DNA of 64,000 bases, from positions 124,001-188,000 of the forward strand of contig JAEPOG010000001.1 in the NCBI GenBank assembly GCA_017643025.1, read 5' to 3'. The stretch comes from Rhizobiaceae bacterium (GTDB lineage Bacteria > Pseudomonadota > Alphaproteobacteria > Rhizobiales > Rhizobiaceae). The translations under genes were made by a program, and so were the position numbers. Shown here piece by piece: positions 17,879-26,886 of this stretch (position 1 is its first letter; each line of letters opens with the position of its first letter). The notes below the pieces were generated by a model. That model was not told the DNA's origin. It did not search any database and was given only the letters and a program-made list of their open reading frames with translations.

Positions 17879-18427
17879 ATGATCCGCACAGCACTGATGA
17901 TATTTTTGGCGTTCGTCGTTTCGCCGGCGATGGCGACGGAGGCTGGCTGGGAATTGCTGAGGACCGGCGGGCAGGTTGTGCTGCTGCGCCACGCATATGC
18001 GCCCGGCGCCGGCGAACCCGGCAATTTCGACATCGAAAACTGCGGCACGCAGCGCCTCTTGTCGGACCGCGGCGAACATCAGGCGCGTCGCATCGGCGCG
18101 CTGTTTGCCGCCCGTGGCGCGCCTATCGACCACGTCGAAACGAGCCGGTTCTGCCGCTGCCGCGATACGGCGCTCATTGGCTTTCGCGACGAGGAAGTGG
18201 TCGACAACGACGCGCTGGACTGGTTCGGCGACGAAGACGACGAGGCACGCATGGAGCGCGCGCGCGAACAAATCCGCGCCTACTCAGGCTCGCGCAACCT
18301 GATCATGGTCACACATGAAGAAGTGATCCGCGCGCTCGTCGGCGCAGGCGCACATGAGGGCGAGGCAGTGATCGTCTCGCGCGGCGGCGATCAACTCGGA
18401 GTCGCCGCGCGAATCCGCATCAATTGA
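17879..18427 (+). CDS. Exported histidine phosphatase family protein
   Basis: 182-residue protein with a signal peptide (MIRTALMIFLAFVVSPAMA) and a short histidine-phosphatase domain. The phosphate-site motif LLRHAYAPG carries the nucleophilic His, ETSRFCRCRDTA follows the usual second arginine region, and MVTHEEVIRAL supplies the second catalytic His. GGGAG precedes ATG 17879, preferred over the ATG at 17855. The 3' end overlaps the convergent L,D-transpeptidase gene by 8 bases. Substrate unknown. Confidence 0.8.
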   Translation: MIRTALMIFLAFVVSPAMATEAGWELLRTGGQVVLLRHAYAPGAGEPGNFDIENCGTQRLLSDRGEHQARRIGALFAARGAPIDHVETSRFCRCRDTALIGFRDEEVVDNDALDWFGDEDDEARMERAREQIRAYSGSRNLIMVTHEEVIRALVGAGAHEGEAVIVSRGGDQLGVAARIRIN

Positions 18428-18878
18428 CCAGTGCGTCGCCCGTGGTCGTTGTCACGATGACCTTCATGTTGCCGGGACCCACCTCCTGCGCCAGCGCAAA
18501 GAGCTGCGCAGCGTTTGCGGTGTCGAGCCTGATGCAGCCATGCGAGGCCGGGCTGCCCAGCCTGCTGACGGCATTGGTGCCGTGGATGGCGTATCCGCCG
18601 TCATAGAAGATCGAATACGGCATCGGTGACATGTCGTATTTGCGCGAATACCACATGCGGTGCATGCGCTTGGGCCGCCAGCTGCCCACAGGTGTGATGT
18701 AGCCCCTTCGGGCCGTCGAAACCCGCCAGGTGTGAATGACCTTGCCGTAGTGGATCACCTCCATGGTCTGCGTGGCGACATCCACCTTTGCAACCAAAAC
18801 CGCCGCCTGCGCGACACCGGCTGCACACCCAAGGAACACTGTACTCAAAACAGCGGCAAGCAGTCGTTTCATGCCCAT
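18420..18878 (-). CDS. L,D-transpeptidase (YkuD domain)
   Basis: 152-residue periplasmic protein with a signal peptide (LLAAVLSTVFLGCAAGVAQA) and a single YkuD domain. IHGTNAVSRLGSPASHGCIRL near 98-118 holds the catalytic His and Cys. Such enzymes form 3-3 peptidoglycan crosslinks or attach proteins to peptidoglycan. No peptidoglycan-binding module is present. Start by the conserved N-terminus. Confidence 0.88.
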   Translation of the reverse strand: MGMKRLLAAVLSTVFLGCAAGVAQAAVLVAKVDVATQTMEVIHYGKVIHTWRVSTARRGYITPVGSWRPKRMHRMWYSRKYDMSPMPYSIFYDGGYAIHGTNAVSRLGSPASHGCIRLDTANAAQLFALAQEVGPGNMKVIVTTTTGDALVN

Positions 18879-19022
18879 AACCCCATGATTGCCCTAGCGT
18901 AACAAGCTAAAACGGAAACTGTGAACGTGCAATGAATGCATGGACATTTTGCCACCTTGGCATAGCGAACTGCCGCAACGGGGACGCTTGCCAAGCAATG
19001 GCCGCTGCTGCTCAATGGCGTC

Positions 19023-20300
19023 ATGAACGAGCAGCTTTTCAGGGCAGTCGACGACCGGGTCGACGAATTGGTTGCCCTCACTGTGGACCTGATCCGCTTT
19101 CCCACCGTCAACCCGCCCGGCGACGCCTATACGCCATGCGCCGAGTTCATCGCGAGAGCTCTCGGCAGTCGGGGATACGAGACGCGGCTGATCCGCGGCG
19201 AAGGCACGCCCGGCGACAATGACAAATACCCGCGGACCAATGTCGTCGCGCGGCGCGCGGGACGCGGTCCCGGGCCGACAGTGCATTTCAACTCCCATAT
19301 CGACGTGGTCGAGACAGGCGATGCCTGGACGGTGGACGCGTTTTCGGGTCTCGTCAGGGACGGCAAGGTCTATGGGCGCGGCGCCTGCGACATGAAGGGC
19401 GGCATGGCTGCGTCGATTATTGCCGCCGACGCCTTCATGGCCGTCTACCCCGACTACCCCGGTGCGATCGAGGTTTCGGGCACGGTCGATGAGGAATCCG
19501 GCGGCTTCGGCGGGGTCGCTTACCTTGCCCGGCAGGGGCTGTTCTCCAAACCACGCGTCGACCACGTCATCATTCCTGAGCCTTTGAACAAGGATCGCAT
19601 CTGCCTCGGCCATCGCGGCGTCTGGTGGGCGGAGATCGAAACGATGGGCCGCATCGCCCACGGCTCTATGCCGTTTCTGGGCGATTCGGCCATTCGTCAC
19701 ATGGGCGCCGTGCTGCACGCATTCGAGGAGGAACTGTTTCCGGCGCTCGACCGCAAACAGACCCGGATGCCAGTCGTACCGGAGGGCGCCCGCCGCTCGA
19801 CCATGAATATCAACTCCATTCATGGCGGACAGACGGAAGACTATTTCCCCGGCCTTCCCGCGCCGAACGTCCCGGATTCGGCCCGAATCGTGATCGACCG
19901 TCGCTTCCTGATCGAGGAGGACATCGCGGAGGTGAAGGGAGAGATCCGCTCGATCCTCGAGCGGTTGAAGCGCGAGCGACCCCGCTTCGACTATGCGATA
20001 CGCGACCTCATGGAGGTGCTGCCCCTGATGACGGAACAGGATGCGCCCGTTCCCCGCGCATTGGCCGAGGGCATCCGGGGCGTGTTCGGCAAGGATCCCG
20101 ACTACGTCATCTCGCCCGGCACCTACGACCAGAAGCACATCGCCCGCATCGGCCATTTGCACGACTGCGTCGCCTATGGGCCGGGTATTCTCGACCTCGC
20201 TCACCAGCCGGACGAGTGGGTCGGCATCGACGACATGGTCCAGTCCGCGAAGGTGATGGCGACGAGCCTGGATGTGCTCCTGCGCGGCGCGGCGGCCTGA
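19023..20300 (+). CDS. M20 family metallohydrolase (ArgE/DapE-like deacylase)
   Basis: 425-residue zinc-dependent amidohydrolase of the acetylornithine deacetylase/succinyl-diaminopimelate desuccinylase group. Metal and catalytic motifs: HFNSHIDVVETGD (around 88), GRGACDMKGGMAA (around 119) and TVDEESGG (around 155) with the general-base Glu. The dimerisation domain contains IDRRFLIEED and the last metal His is in DLAHQPDEW. ArgE or DapE themselves cannot be distinguished from other N-acyl amino acid hydrolases here. Convergent with OsmC. Confidence 0.82.
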   Translation: MNEQLFRAVDDRVDELVALTVDLIRFPTVNPPGDAYTPCAEFIARALGSRGYETRLIRGEGTPGDNDKYPRTNVVARRAGRGPGPTVHFNSHIDVVETGDAWTVDAFSGLVRDGKVYGRGACDMKGGMAASIIAADAFMAVYPDYPGAIEVSGTVDEESGGFGGVAYLARQGLFSKPRVDHVIIPEPLNKDRICLGHRGVWWAEIETMGRIAHGSMPFLGDSAIRHMGAVLHAFEEELFPALDRKQTRMPVVPEGARRSTMNINSIHGGQTEDYFPGLPAPNVPDSARIVIDRRFLIEEDIAEVKGEIRSILERLKRERPRFDYAIRDLMEVLPLMTEQDAPVPRALAEGIRGVFGKDPDYVISPGTYDQKHIARIGHLHDCVAYGPGILDLAHQPDEWVGIDDMVQSAKVMATSLDVLLRGAAA

Positions 20301-20303
20301 GCG

Positions 20304-20813
20304 TCAGGCCACCCTGGCGGTGGCGGACAGTGCAGGCCGTGTATTGATCGTCTGGAACACCACGCAATAGCGCTCGGTCAGCTTCAGCAGCGTGTCGATC
20401 CGCTCCTGAGGCTCGCCCGTGTCCAGCTCGAACGTCAGTCGGATAGCGGCGAAACCGACCGGAGCGTCCTTTGCGACACCGAGAGTGCCGCGAAAATCCA
20501 GATCGCCCTCGGCCTGAACCGTCGCGCCGCCGAGCTGGAATTCCAGCGCGGTGGCGACCGCCTTCAGCGTCACGCCGGCGCAGGCGACCAGCGCCTCAAG
20601 CAGCATGTCGCCGGAGCACAGCTCCATCCCGCTGCCGCCGGTGGCCGGGTGCAGGCCGGCGACGGCAAGCGCCCTGCCCGTCTCCACCTTGCATGCGATC
20701 GACTGGTCGTCGATGGAACCGCGTGCCTTCAGCGTGATGACCGCGCTGCCTGGGTCTTCCCGGTATTTTTCCTTCATTGGCGCCTGCAGCGCCTTCAGTG
20801 AACCCGCGTCCAT
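20304..20813 (-). CDS. OsmC family peroxiredoxin-like protein
   Basis: 169-residue OsmC/Ohr-fold protein for thiol-dependent reduction of organic peroxides. The two expected cysteines are present: one in LEALVACAGVTLKAVA (around 82) and one in TERYCVVFQTI (around 153). ATG 20813 is chosen because GGGAG lies 7 bases upstream; an ATG at 20819 overlaps that site. The longer open frame to 21056 runs into the transporter promoter and is rejected. Divergent from the ABC importer. Confidence 0.82.
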   Translation of the reverse strand: MDAGSLKALQAPMKEKYREDPGSAVITLKARGSIDDQSIACKVETGRALAVAGLHPATGGSGMELCSGDMLLEALVACAGVTLKAVATALEFQLGGATVQAEGDLDFRGTLGVAKDAPVGFAAIRLTFELDTGEPQERIDTLLKLTERYCVVFQTINTRPALSATARVA

Positions 20814-20982
20814 CGCCATGCTCCCATTGTCGCGTGCCTGTACCGCGCGGCAAAGCCGTATCACGAAAGTTCGCCACGCTGAATGCAGGACATCTGGCAC
20901 ATCGTCCTTCCCAGAAACGCGATTTACTCGCGTGCCGTTTCGCGCTTTGATCGTCACAATCAACCAAGCTGGGAGAGCGACA

Positions 20983-22461
20983 ATGAAAGTGTGGAAATCG
21001 GTACTGGTCGCGACGGCCTTCGCGTTGTCCGCGGGCACCGCAAATGCAGCGCGCACCGATCTTGTGCTCGGGGTGGTGCTTGAGCCGCCGCATCTCGACC
21101 CGACGGCCGGCGCCGCAGCCGCAATCGACGAGGTCGTCTATGCCAATGTGTTCGAGGGGCTGACCCGGATCGGCAGCGGCGGCGAGGTTCTGCCGGCTCT
21201 GGCCGAAAGCTGGGAAATCTCCGACGACGGCAAGGTCTACACCTTCACGCTGCACGAAGGCGTGAAGTTCCACGACGGCACCGACCTGACCGCCGAGGAC
21301 GTTGTGTTCTCGCTCGACCGCGCTCGCGCCGACGATTCCACCAATGCCCAGAAGCCGCTTTTCGCCGCCATCGCGAGTGTTGAGGCCGTCGATGCGCTCA
21401 CCGTGCGCGTTACGCTCAACAACCCGCAGGGCAGCTTCCTGTACAACATGGGTTGGGGCGACGCCGTGATCGTCGCCGAGGAATCGGCCGAAGGAAACAA
21501 GGAAAACCCGGTCGGCACCGGCCCCTTCAAGTTCGAGAACTGGGCCAAGGGTTCGTCGATCACCATCGTCAAGAACCCCGACTATTGGGGCGAGCCGGTA
21601 GCACTTGAGAAGGCCGAGTTCCGGATCATCCCGGATGCAGCCGCGGCTATTCCCGCCTTGCTTTCGGGTGACGTGCAGGCATTCGCCAACATGCCGGCCG
21701 GCGACGCGCTGTCTCAGATCCAGTCGGACCCACGCTTCGAGGTCGTGATCGGCTCAACCGAGGGCGAGACGATCCTGTCCACCAACAACAAGCGGGCGCC
21801 CTTCGACAATCTGAAGGTTCGTCAGGCAATCGCCCACGCGCTGAACCGAGAAGAGATCATCGCCGGCAACGGTTCTGGACTGGGAACGCCAATCGGCACC
21901 CACTTCTCGCCCGGCAATTCCGCCTATGTCGATCTGACGGGCACCTACCCGTTCGATCCGGAAAAGGCCAAGGCGCTTCTCGCCGAGGCCGGCTTCCCGA
22001 ATGGCTTCGATGCAACGATCAAATTGCCCCCGCCGCCTTATGCGCGTGACGGCGGCCAGGTCGTGGCCTCGCAGCTTCGCAACGTTGGCATCAATCTCGA
22101 GATCATTCCCGTCGAGTGGGCCGACTGGCTCGAACAGGTGTTCAGGGGCAAGGATTACGATCTGTCGATTGTCTCGCACACCGAGCCGAACGACATCGGG
22201 ATCTACGCCCGCAAGGACTACTACTTCCAGTACGACAATCCAGAGTTCGACGCGGTGATCGCAGAACTGGATGTCGCCTCGGATGAGGCCGTGCGTACCG
22301 AGCTGTACCAGAAGGCGCAGCGCATTCTGGCCGAGGACGCTGTCAACGGCTTCATGTTCCAGCTGCCCAAGGTCGGCGTGTGGGATGCCGCTCTTGAAGG
22401 CATGTGGGAGAACTCACCGGTGCAGGCGACCGACCTGACCGGCGTCTACTGGACCGAGTGA
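20983..22461 (+). CDS. Peptide/opine-type ABC transporter substrate-binding protein
   Basis: 492-residue family 5 solute-binding protein with a Sec signal peptide (SVLVATAFALSAGTANA). Typical features are EPPHLDPTAGAA, WEISDDGKVYTFTLHEGVKFHDGTDLTAEDVVFSL and NNKRAPFDNLKVRQAIAHALNREEI. ATG 20983 follows GGGAGAG; the open frame further upstream is not coding. It heads a four-gene importer operon and is separated from the first permease by a GC-rich stem-loop. The family binds peptides, opines, nickel chelates or sugars; ligand unknown. Confidence 0.92.
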   Translation: MKVWKSVLVATAFALSAGTANAARTDLVLGVVLEPPHLDPTAGAAAAIDEVVYANVFEGLTRIGSGGEVLPALAESWEISDDGKVYTFTLHEGVKFHDGTDLTAEDVVFSLDRARADDSTNAQKPLFAAIASVEAVDALTVRVTLNNPQGSFLYNMGWGDAVIVAEESAEGNKENPVGTGPFKFENWAKGSSITIVKNPDYWGEPVALEKAEFRIIPDAAAAIPALLSGDVQAFANMPAGDALSQIQSDPRFEVVIGSTEGETILSTNNKRAPFDNLKVRQAIAHALNREEIIAGNGSGLGTPIGTHFSPGNSAYVDLTGTYPFDPEKAKALLAEAGFPNGFDATIKLPPPPYARDGGQVVASQLRNVGINLEIIPVEWADWLEQVFRGKDYDLSIVSHTEPNDIGIYARKDYYFQYDNPEFDAVIAELDVASDEAVRTELYQKAQRILAEDAVNGFMFQLPKVGVWDAALEGMWENSPVQATDLTGVYWTE

Positions 22462-22480
22462 CGGTTCGAACTGGCATGAA

Positions 22481-22511
22481 CGCCCCGGAGACGCTGGCCG
22501 TTTCCGGGGCG
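22481..22511 (+). promoter_or_regulatory. Stem-loop between binding-protein and permease genes
   Basis: CGCCCCGGA (22481-22489) pairs perfectly with TCCGGGGCG (22503-22511) across a 13-base loop, followed by CATTCTTT. Hairpins at this place often stabilise the upstream binding-protein mRNA or partly terminate transcription so that permeases are made in smaller amounts. Confidence 0.6.
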
Positions 22512-22531
22512 CATTCTTTGCGGAAGCCTTG

Positions 22532-23479
22532 ATGGCGGCATTTATCCTCAAGCGTCTTGCGATTGGACTGGCGACACTGGTCCTGGCCTCCATCGTCGTG
22601 TTCTCGGTGATGGAGATCCTGCCCGGCGATCCGGCATTGCTGATGCTTGGCATGAATGCCACCGACGAAGCCCTGGCGGTGCTTCGCAACCAGATGGGCC
22701 TCAACGATCCGGTGCACCTGCGTTACCTCGCATGGGTGGCCGGCATGCTGGTTGGTGATTTTGGCAATTCCTACACCTACTCGACGCCGGTCATTGAGTT
22801 GATTGGCGAGCGCGCCGTCGTATCGCTGCCTCTGGCGACGATATCGCTGGCTCTGTCGACGCTGATCGCCATCCCTGTCGGCATGTTTGCCGCCGCGCGG
22901 CGCGGCCGCATAGCAGACACCTCCGTGATGGGCGTCACGCAGCTAGGCGTCGCCATCCCCAATTTCTGGTTTGCGCTTCTGCTGATTTACGTCTTCGCCG
23001 TTTGGCTGAGGCTGGTTCCGGCCGGCGGTTTCCCCGGCTGGGGTGGAGGCGTCTGGCCCGGCATCCGGTCGCTGTTTCTGCCGGCGGTGGCGCTCGCCCT
23101 GCCGCAGGCAGCGATCCTTGCGCGCGTCACCCGATCGGCCATGCTTGAAGTGCTTGGCGAGGATTACATCCGCACCGCGCGCGCCAAGGGCATGCCTCGG
23201 CGTATCGTTCTTTGGCGGCATGCGCTGCGCAACGCGATGATCCCCGTGCTGACCATCATGGGTCTGCAATTCGCGTTCCTGCTCGCCGGCACGATCATCA
23301 TCGAGAACGTGTTCTATCTGCCCGGCCTGGGCCGGCTGGTCTTTCAGGCCATCACGCAGCGCGACCTGATTGTCGTCGAGGGCGTCGTCATGCTGCTGGT
23401 CGCGTCCGTCGTCATCGTCAATCTCGCCGTCGACCTCACCTACGCGCTTGTCGATCCCAGGTTGAGGTCGCGGGCATGA
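22532..23479 (+). CDS. ABC transporter permease (DppB type)
   Basis: 315-residue inner-membrane permease with about six hydrophobic segments. The N-terminus FILKRLAIGLATLVLASIVVFSVMEILPGDPA is typical of DppB/OppB. The EAA loop that contacts the ATPase is in YIRTARAKGMPRRIVLWRHALRNAMIPVLT (near 213-240). ATG 22532 is used rather than the TTG three bases earlier. The stop overlaps the next permease start in ATGA. Confidence 0.93.
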   Translation: MAAFILKRLAIGLATLVLASIVVFSVMEILPGDPALLMLGMNATDEALAVLRNQMGLNDPVHLRYLAWVAGMLVGDFGNSYTYSTPVIELIGERAVVSLPLATISLALSTLIAIPVGMFAAARRGRIADTSVMGVTQLGVAIPNFWFALLLIYVFAVWLRLVPAGGFPGWGGGVWPGIRSLFLPAVALALPQAAILARVTRSAMLEVLGEDYIRTARAKGMPRRIVLWRHALRNAMIPVLTIMGLQFAFLLAGTIIIENVFYLPGLGRLVFQAITQRDLIVVEGVVMLLVASVVIVNLAVDLTYALVDPRLRSRA

Positions 23480-24342
23480 CGGTCGAAACCCACCTGCCCG
23501 ACGCGCAGCGGCACTGGCTGCGGCTGGCGCTGGCCAACCGCTCCTTCCTGACCGGCCTCATCATCACTGCGCTGATCGCAGCGATGGCGCTGATCTCCTT
23601 CGTCTGGACGCCTTATGACGTGACGAATCTCGTCGTCGCCGACCGAATGAAGGGGCTTTCGGCGCAGCACTGGTTCGGCACCGACCATTTCGGCCGCGAC
23701 ATCTTCTCAATGATCATGGTCGGCTCGCGCAATTCCATCGCCGTTGCCTTCGTCGCCGTCGGCATTGGCATGGGTATCGGCGTCCCGCTCGGTTGCTGGG
23801 CGGCGGCGCGCGGCGGCCTCGTCGACGAGGCGCTGATGCGTTTCAACGACCTCGTATTCGCCTTCCCCGCCCTCCTCTCGGCGGTGATGATCACCGCCAT
23901 CTTCGGCCCCGGCGCGGTCAACGCCATCATCGCCATCGGCATCTTCAACGTGCCGGTCTTTGCCCGCGTCGCCCGAGCCGGTGCGCTGGCGCTGTGGCCG
24001 CGCGAATACATTTTGGCGGCCCGCGCCGCCGGCAAGGGCAAGGCGCTGATCACCGTCGAGCACATCTTGCCGAACATAGCCTCCATGCTGCTGGTACAGG
24101 GAACCATACAGTTCGCGCTCGGCATTCTGGCCGAGGCCGGGCTTTCCTATCTCGGTCTCGGCGCACAGCCGCCCATGCCCTCATGGGGGCGCATGCTGTT
24201 CGACGCCCAGACCCGCATGATGGTGGCGCCGCATCTGGCGATCTTCCCCGGTTTAGCCATCGTCATCACTGTGCTTGGCCTCAACCTGCTGGGCGACGGC
24301 CTGCGCGACGTGCTCGACCCGCGTCTGAGGCGCGAAAGATGA
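23476..24342 (+). CDS. ABC transporter permease (DppC type)
   Basis: 288-residue second permease subunit. HWFGTDHFGRDIFSMIMVGSRNSIAVA near 60 is a DppC/OppC hallmark and the EAA loop is EYILAARAAGKGKALITVEHILPN near 180. The start codon overlaps the upstream stop (ATGA), and the stop overlaps the ATPase start in the same way, so translation is coupled. The longer open frame beginning at 23212 is a shadow inside the first permease. Confidence 0.93.
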   Translation: MTVETHLPDAQRHWLRLALANRSFLTGLIITALIAAMALISFVWTPYDVTNLVVADRMKGLSAQHWFGTDHFGRDIFSMIMVGSRNSIAVAFVAVGIGMGIGVPLGCWAAARGGLVDEALMRFNDLVFAFPALLSAVMITAIFGPGAVNAIIAIGIFNVPVFARVARAGALALWPREYILAARAAGKGKALITVEHILPNIASMLLVQGTIQFALGILAEAGLSYLGLGAQPPMPSWGRMLFDAQTRMMVAPHLAIFPGLAIVITVLGLNLLGDGLRDVLDPRLRRER

Positions 24343-25958
24343 GCCTGCTCGAGATCGAGAACCTGGCGCTCGATATCGGCGGCACGCCGATCCTGCGCGA
24401 CATCGACCTGACCATCAAGGCCGGCGAGGTTATGGGCCTCGTCGGCGAATCCGGTTCTGGCAAGTCGATGACGGCGCTCACGGTAATGAAGCTGCTGCCC
24501 AACGCCGCGAAGGCGCGAGGTCGTGTCACCTTCGACGGGATCGACATTCTTGCGGCGCCCGAACAGGCGATGAACCAGCTGCGCGGCGACGATATCGGCA
24601 TGGTTTTTCAGGAGCCTATGACGGCGCTGAACCCGGTCAAGACGATCGGCGAACAGGTGGCGGAAGGCATTCGCTGGCACACCGGCGCAAGCCGCGCCGA
24701 CGCCGAGGCGCGCGCCCGCGCCATACTCGACCGGGTCGGCTTGCCCGAGAGCAAGTTCCCCCTCACCCGCTATCCGCACGAACTTTCCGGCGGCCAGCGC
24801 CAGCGCGTGGTGATCGCCATTGCCTGCGCCCTGAGGCCCAAGCTGCTCATCGCTGACGAGCCGACGACGGCACTCGATGTCGTGCTGCAGGCCCAAATTC
24901 TGGAGCTCCTGCGCGATCTGGTCGACGAAAATCGCATGGGGCTGCTGCTGATTTCGCACGATCTGGCGGTCGTTACCGACATGGCAGACCGGGTGACAAT
25001 CATGCGCGACGGCGCGGTGATGGAGTCGGGCGAAACGGCGCGAACGCTGTCGGAGCAGAAGCACCCCTACACGCGACAGCTGGCGCAGGCGTCGGTGCAC
25101 GTTCCCGAGCGGGCGGCGGCGCCTGATACAAGCCGCGACCTGCTGCTCAAAGTGTCGGGCGTCACACGGGACTACCCGCTTCGGCGCGCCTCGTTGTTCG
25201 GAGCACCAAGGCATTTTCGCGCCGTCGACGGCGTCAGCCTCATGCTGAACCGCGGCCAGTCGAAGGCGCTGGTCGGCCGCTCCGGTTGCGGCAAGTCAAC
25301 GCTGGCGCGGCTGATCCTCGCGCTCGACCGGCCCACCTCCGGCTCCATCCGCTTTGACGGCGAGGAGCTTACAGGCAGGAGTGAAAACGAACTGAAACCG
25401 GCCCGTCGCAACATGCAGGTCGTGTTTCAGGACCCCTACGGCTCGTTCAATCCGCGCCACAAGGTGGAGCGGCTGGTGGCCGAGCCGCTGCACCTGCTCG
25501 ACCCGCAGCCCGGGCCTGCGGAGCGCCGCGAGAAGGTTGCGGAAGCACTGGTGAATGTCGGCATGCAGCCATCGGACATGGACAAATATCCCCACGAGTT
25601 CTCCGGCGGCCAGCGCCAGAGGCTGTCGATCGCCCGCGCGATCATCACCCGCCCGCGCCTCATCGTCGCCGACGAGCCGGTTTCAGCGCTCGACGTTTCG
25701 ATCCGGGCGCAAATCCTCGATCTCTTCGCCGACCTCAACCAGCGCCTTGGGGTCGCCTATCTGTTCATCACCCACGATTTGACAGTGGCTCGCGCCATCA
25801 CGGACGAGGTGCTTGTCATGCATGACGGCAGGATCGTGGAGGAAGGCGACACCGGCAGGGTATTCGATGCGCCGCGCTCGGATGCCGCGCGCGCGCTGGT
25901 GGAGGCAGCTCCCGACCTGCAACGGGCCATTGCCAGGCGGCTGGCGGCCGCCGGCTAG
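24339..25958 (+). CDS. Fused dual ABC ATPase (DppD-DppF type)
   Basis: 539-residue protein with two complete nucleotide-binding domains that energise the importer. Domain 1: Walker A GESGSGKSM near 37, signature LSGGQRQR near 150, Walker B LLIADEPTTALD near 168. Domain 2: GRSGCGKST near 315, FSGGQRQR near 422, LIVADEPVSALD near 440. Each is followed by the oligopeptide-type C-terminal extension. Fusion of the two subunits in one chain is common in Rhizobiales. The stop overlaps the convergent TerB-like gene by 4 bases. Confidence 0.93.
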   Translation: MSLLEIENLALDIGGTPILRDIDLTIKAGEVMGLVGESGSGKSMTALTVMKLLPNAAKARGRVTFDGIDILAAPEQAMNQLRGDDIGMVFQEPMTALNPVKTIGEQVAEGIRWHTGASRADAEARARAILDRVGLPESKFPLTRYPHELSGGQRQRVVIAIACALRPKLLIADEPTTALDVVLQAQILELLRDLVDENRMGLLLISHDLAVVTDMADRVTIMRDGAVMESGETARTLSEQKHPYTRQLAQASVHVPERAAAPDTSRDLLLKVSGVTRDYPLRRASLFGAPRHFRAVDGVSLMLNRGQSKALVGRSGCGKSTLARLILALDRPTSGSIRFDGEELTGRSENELKPARRNMQVVFQDPYGSFNPRHKVERLVAEPLHLLDPQPGPAERREKVAEALVNVGMQPSDMDKYPHEFSGGQRQRLSIARAIITRPRLIVADEPVSALDVSIRAQILDLFADLNQRLGVAYLFITHDLTVARAITDEVLVMHDGRIVEEGDTGRVFDAPRSDAARALVEAAPDLQRAIARRLAAAG

Positions 25959-26395
25959 GCCGAACCTGCAGCGCCGTTGACTACTGACCTTGGATCGAGG
26001 TCGAGCATCTCGACCGTTCGAGCCAGAAGCCGAACCTCGTATTGGCTGAGCTCCGCGTCTGCCTTGGCGAGCTGCGCCATATGCCGCGCCAGCAGCAGCC
26101 GACGTTCCAGGCTGAACTCGCGAAACACCGCGATTGCCTGCACAGGCGTAATCTCGTAACCGAAGGCGTGCAGGTGATCGAGAACAAGGTCCAGGTCGCT
26201 GTCGCTGATGCCGAAACTGTCGGCCGCGACTCGGCGCATAGTCTCAAGCTCGCGTTCATGCACTTCGCCGTCTGCGAGGATCATGCGAAACAGCAGCAGC
26301 AGCTCCGCCATCAGCGCCGGATCATCGGCTACCCTGCGAACGGACGGGTTTCCCAGCATGTACTCGCGCAACTTGGCCAGCAACCCTTGTGGCAT
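25955..26395 (-). CDS. TerB-like (tellurite-resistance B fold) helical protein
   Basis: 146-residue all-helical cytosolic protein resembling the TerB/DjlA N-terminal fold. ALMAELLLLFRMILADGEVHERELETMRRVA carries the acidic ADGEVHERE loop, repeated as MAQLAKADAELSQYEVRLLARTVEMLDLDP. Such acidic helical repeats often bind metal. The start is uncertain: ATG 26395 is preferred, a GTG at 26407 would sit directly on the GGAGG. Function unknown; no other ter genes are nearby. Confidence 0.7.
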   Translation of the reverse strand: MPQGLLAKLREYMLGNPSVRRVADDPALMAELLLLFRMILADGEVHERELETMRRVAADSFGISDSDLDLVLDHLHAFGYEITPVQAIAVFREFSLERRLLLARHMAQLAKADAELSQYEVRLLARTVEMLDLDPRSVVNGAAGSA

Positions 26396-26622
26396 GTCTG
26401 ATCTCACCCTCCGGTACCAGCCTACAACCCATTAGCAGTTGCGGAAAAGCCTGAGCGGCGGGCCCGCGAATCGGACCGCTTCAAGAATACGACCCTAACT
26501 ATTGATATTGTTGTAATTCCGACTCGCGCTCGCTTCTCCTGAAGTATCGTCACTTTTCGTTGGCGCGATTACTTGGCGGGATTATACTTAAGTCGTAGAG
26601 AATCAGTCTCATAGGAGGGATC

Positions 26623-26793
26623 ATGAGTCTGAGCGCACCCACACAGATCGTGTTCATCATCGCGTTGATCATCGCGATCATCGCCCTGCTGATGTTCTTC
26701 AGCGTCATCACATTCGTTCCGATCGCCGCGTTCTGGGTCATGACGATCGCCTATGTGGTGCTGGCGGGCGCATGCCTGATGAAAGGCGCTTGA
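26623..26793 (+). CDS. Small two-helix membrane protein
   Basis: 56-residue protein with a strong AGGAGG seven bases before the ATG. It is almost entirely hydrophobic: one segment IVFIIALIIAIIALLMFF (about 9-26) and a second FVPIAAFWVMTIAYVVLAGACLM (about 31-53), joined by a short polar turn. It stands alone between the TerB-like gene and an AraC regulator and is followed by a strong terminator. No named family recognised; function unknown. The 215 bases upstream hold no other gene that I can see. Confidence 0.75.
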   Translation: MSLSAPTQIVFIIALIIAIIALLMFFSVITFVPIAAFWVMTIAYVVLAGACLMKGA

Positions 26794-26825
26794 AGCAAGC
26801 TCGAAGCGCCTCCGCCGACAGATGA

Positions 26826-26854
26826 TAGCCGGGAGCCTCGCTCCCGGCTATTTT
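26826..26854 (+). terminator. Rho-independent terminator after the small membrane protein
   Basis: TAGCCGGGAGC (26826-26836) and GCTCCCGGCTA (26840-26850) form a perfect 11-bp stem with a CTC loop, followed by TTTTG. Confidence 0.88.
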
Positions 26855-26886
26855 GTCTCTGGAACAGTGACCAACCTGAGACGGTG

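Noticed and set aside
22481..22511. Complete terminator after the binding-protein gene
   Set aside because: No clear T-run follows and the permease genes downstream need read-through, so it is called a stem-loop instead.
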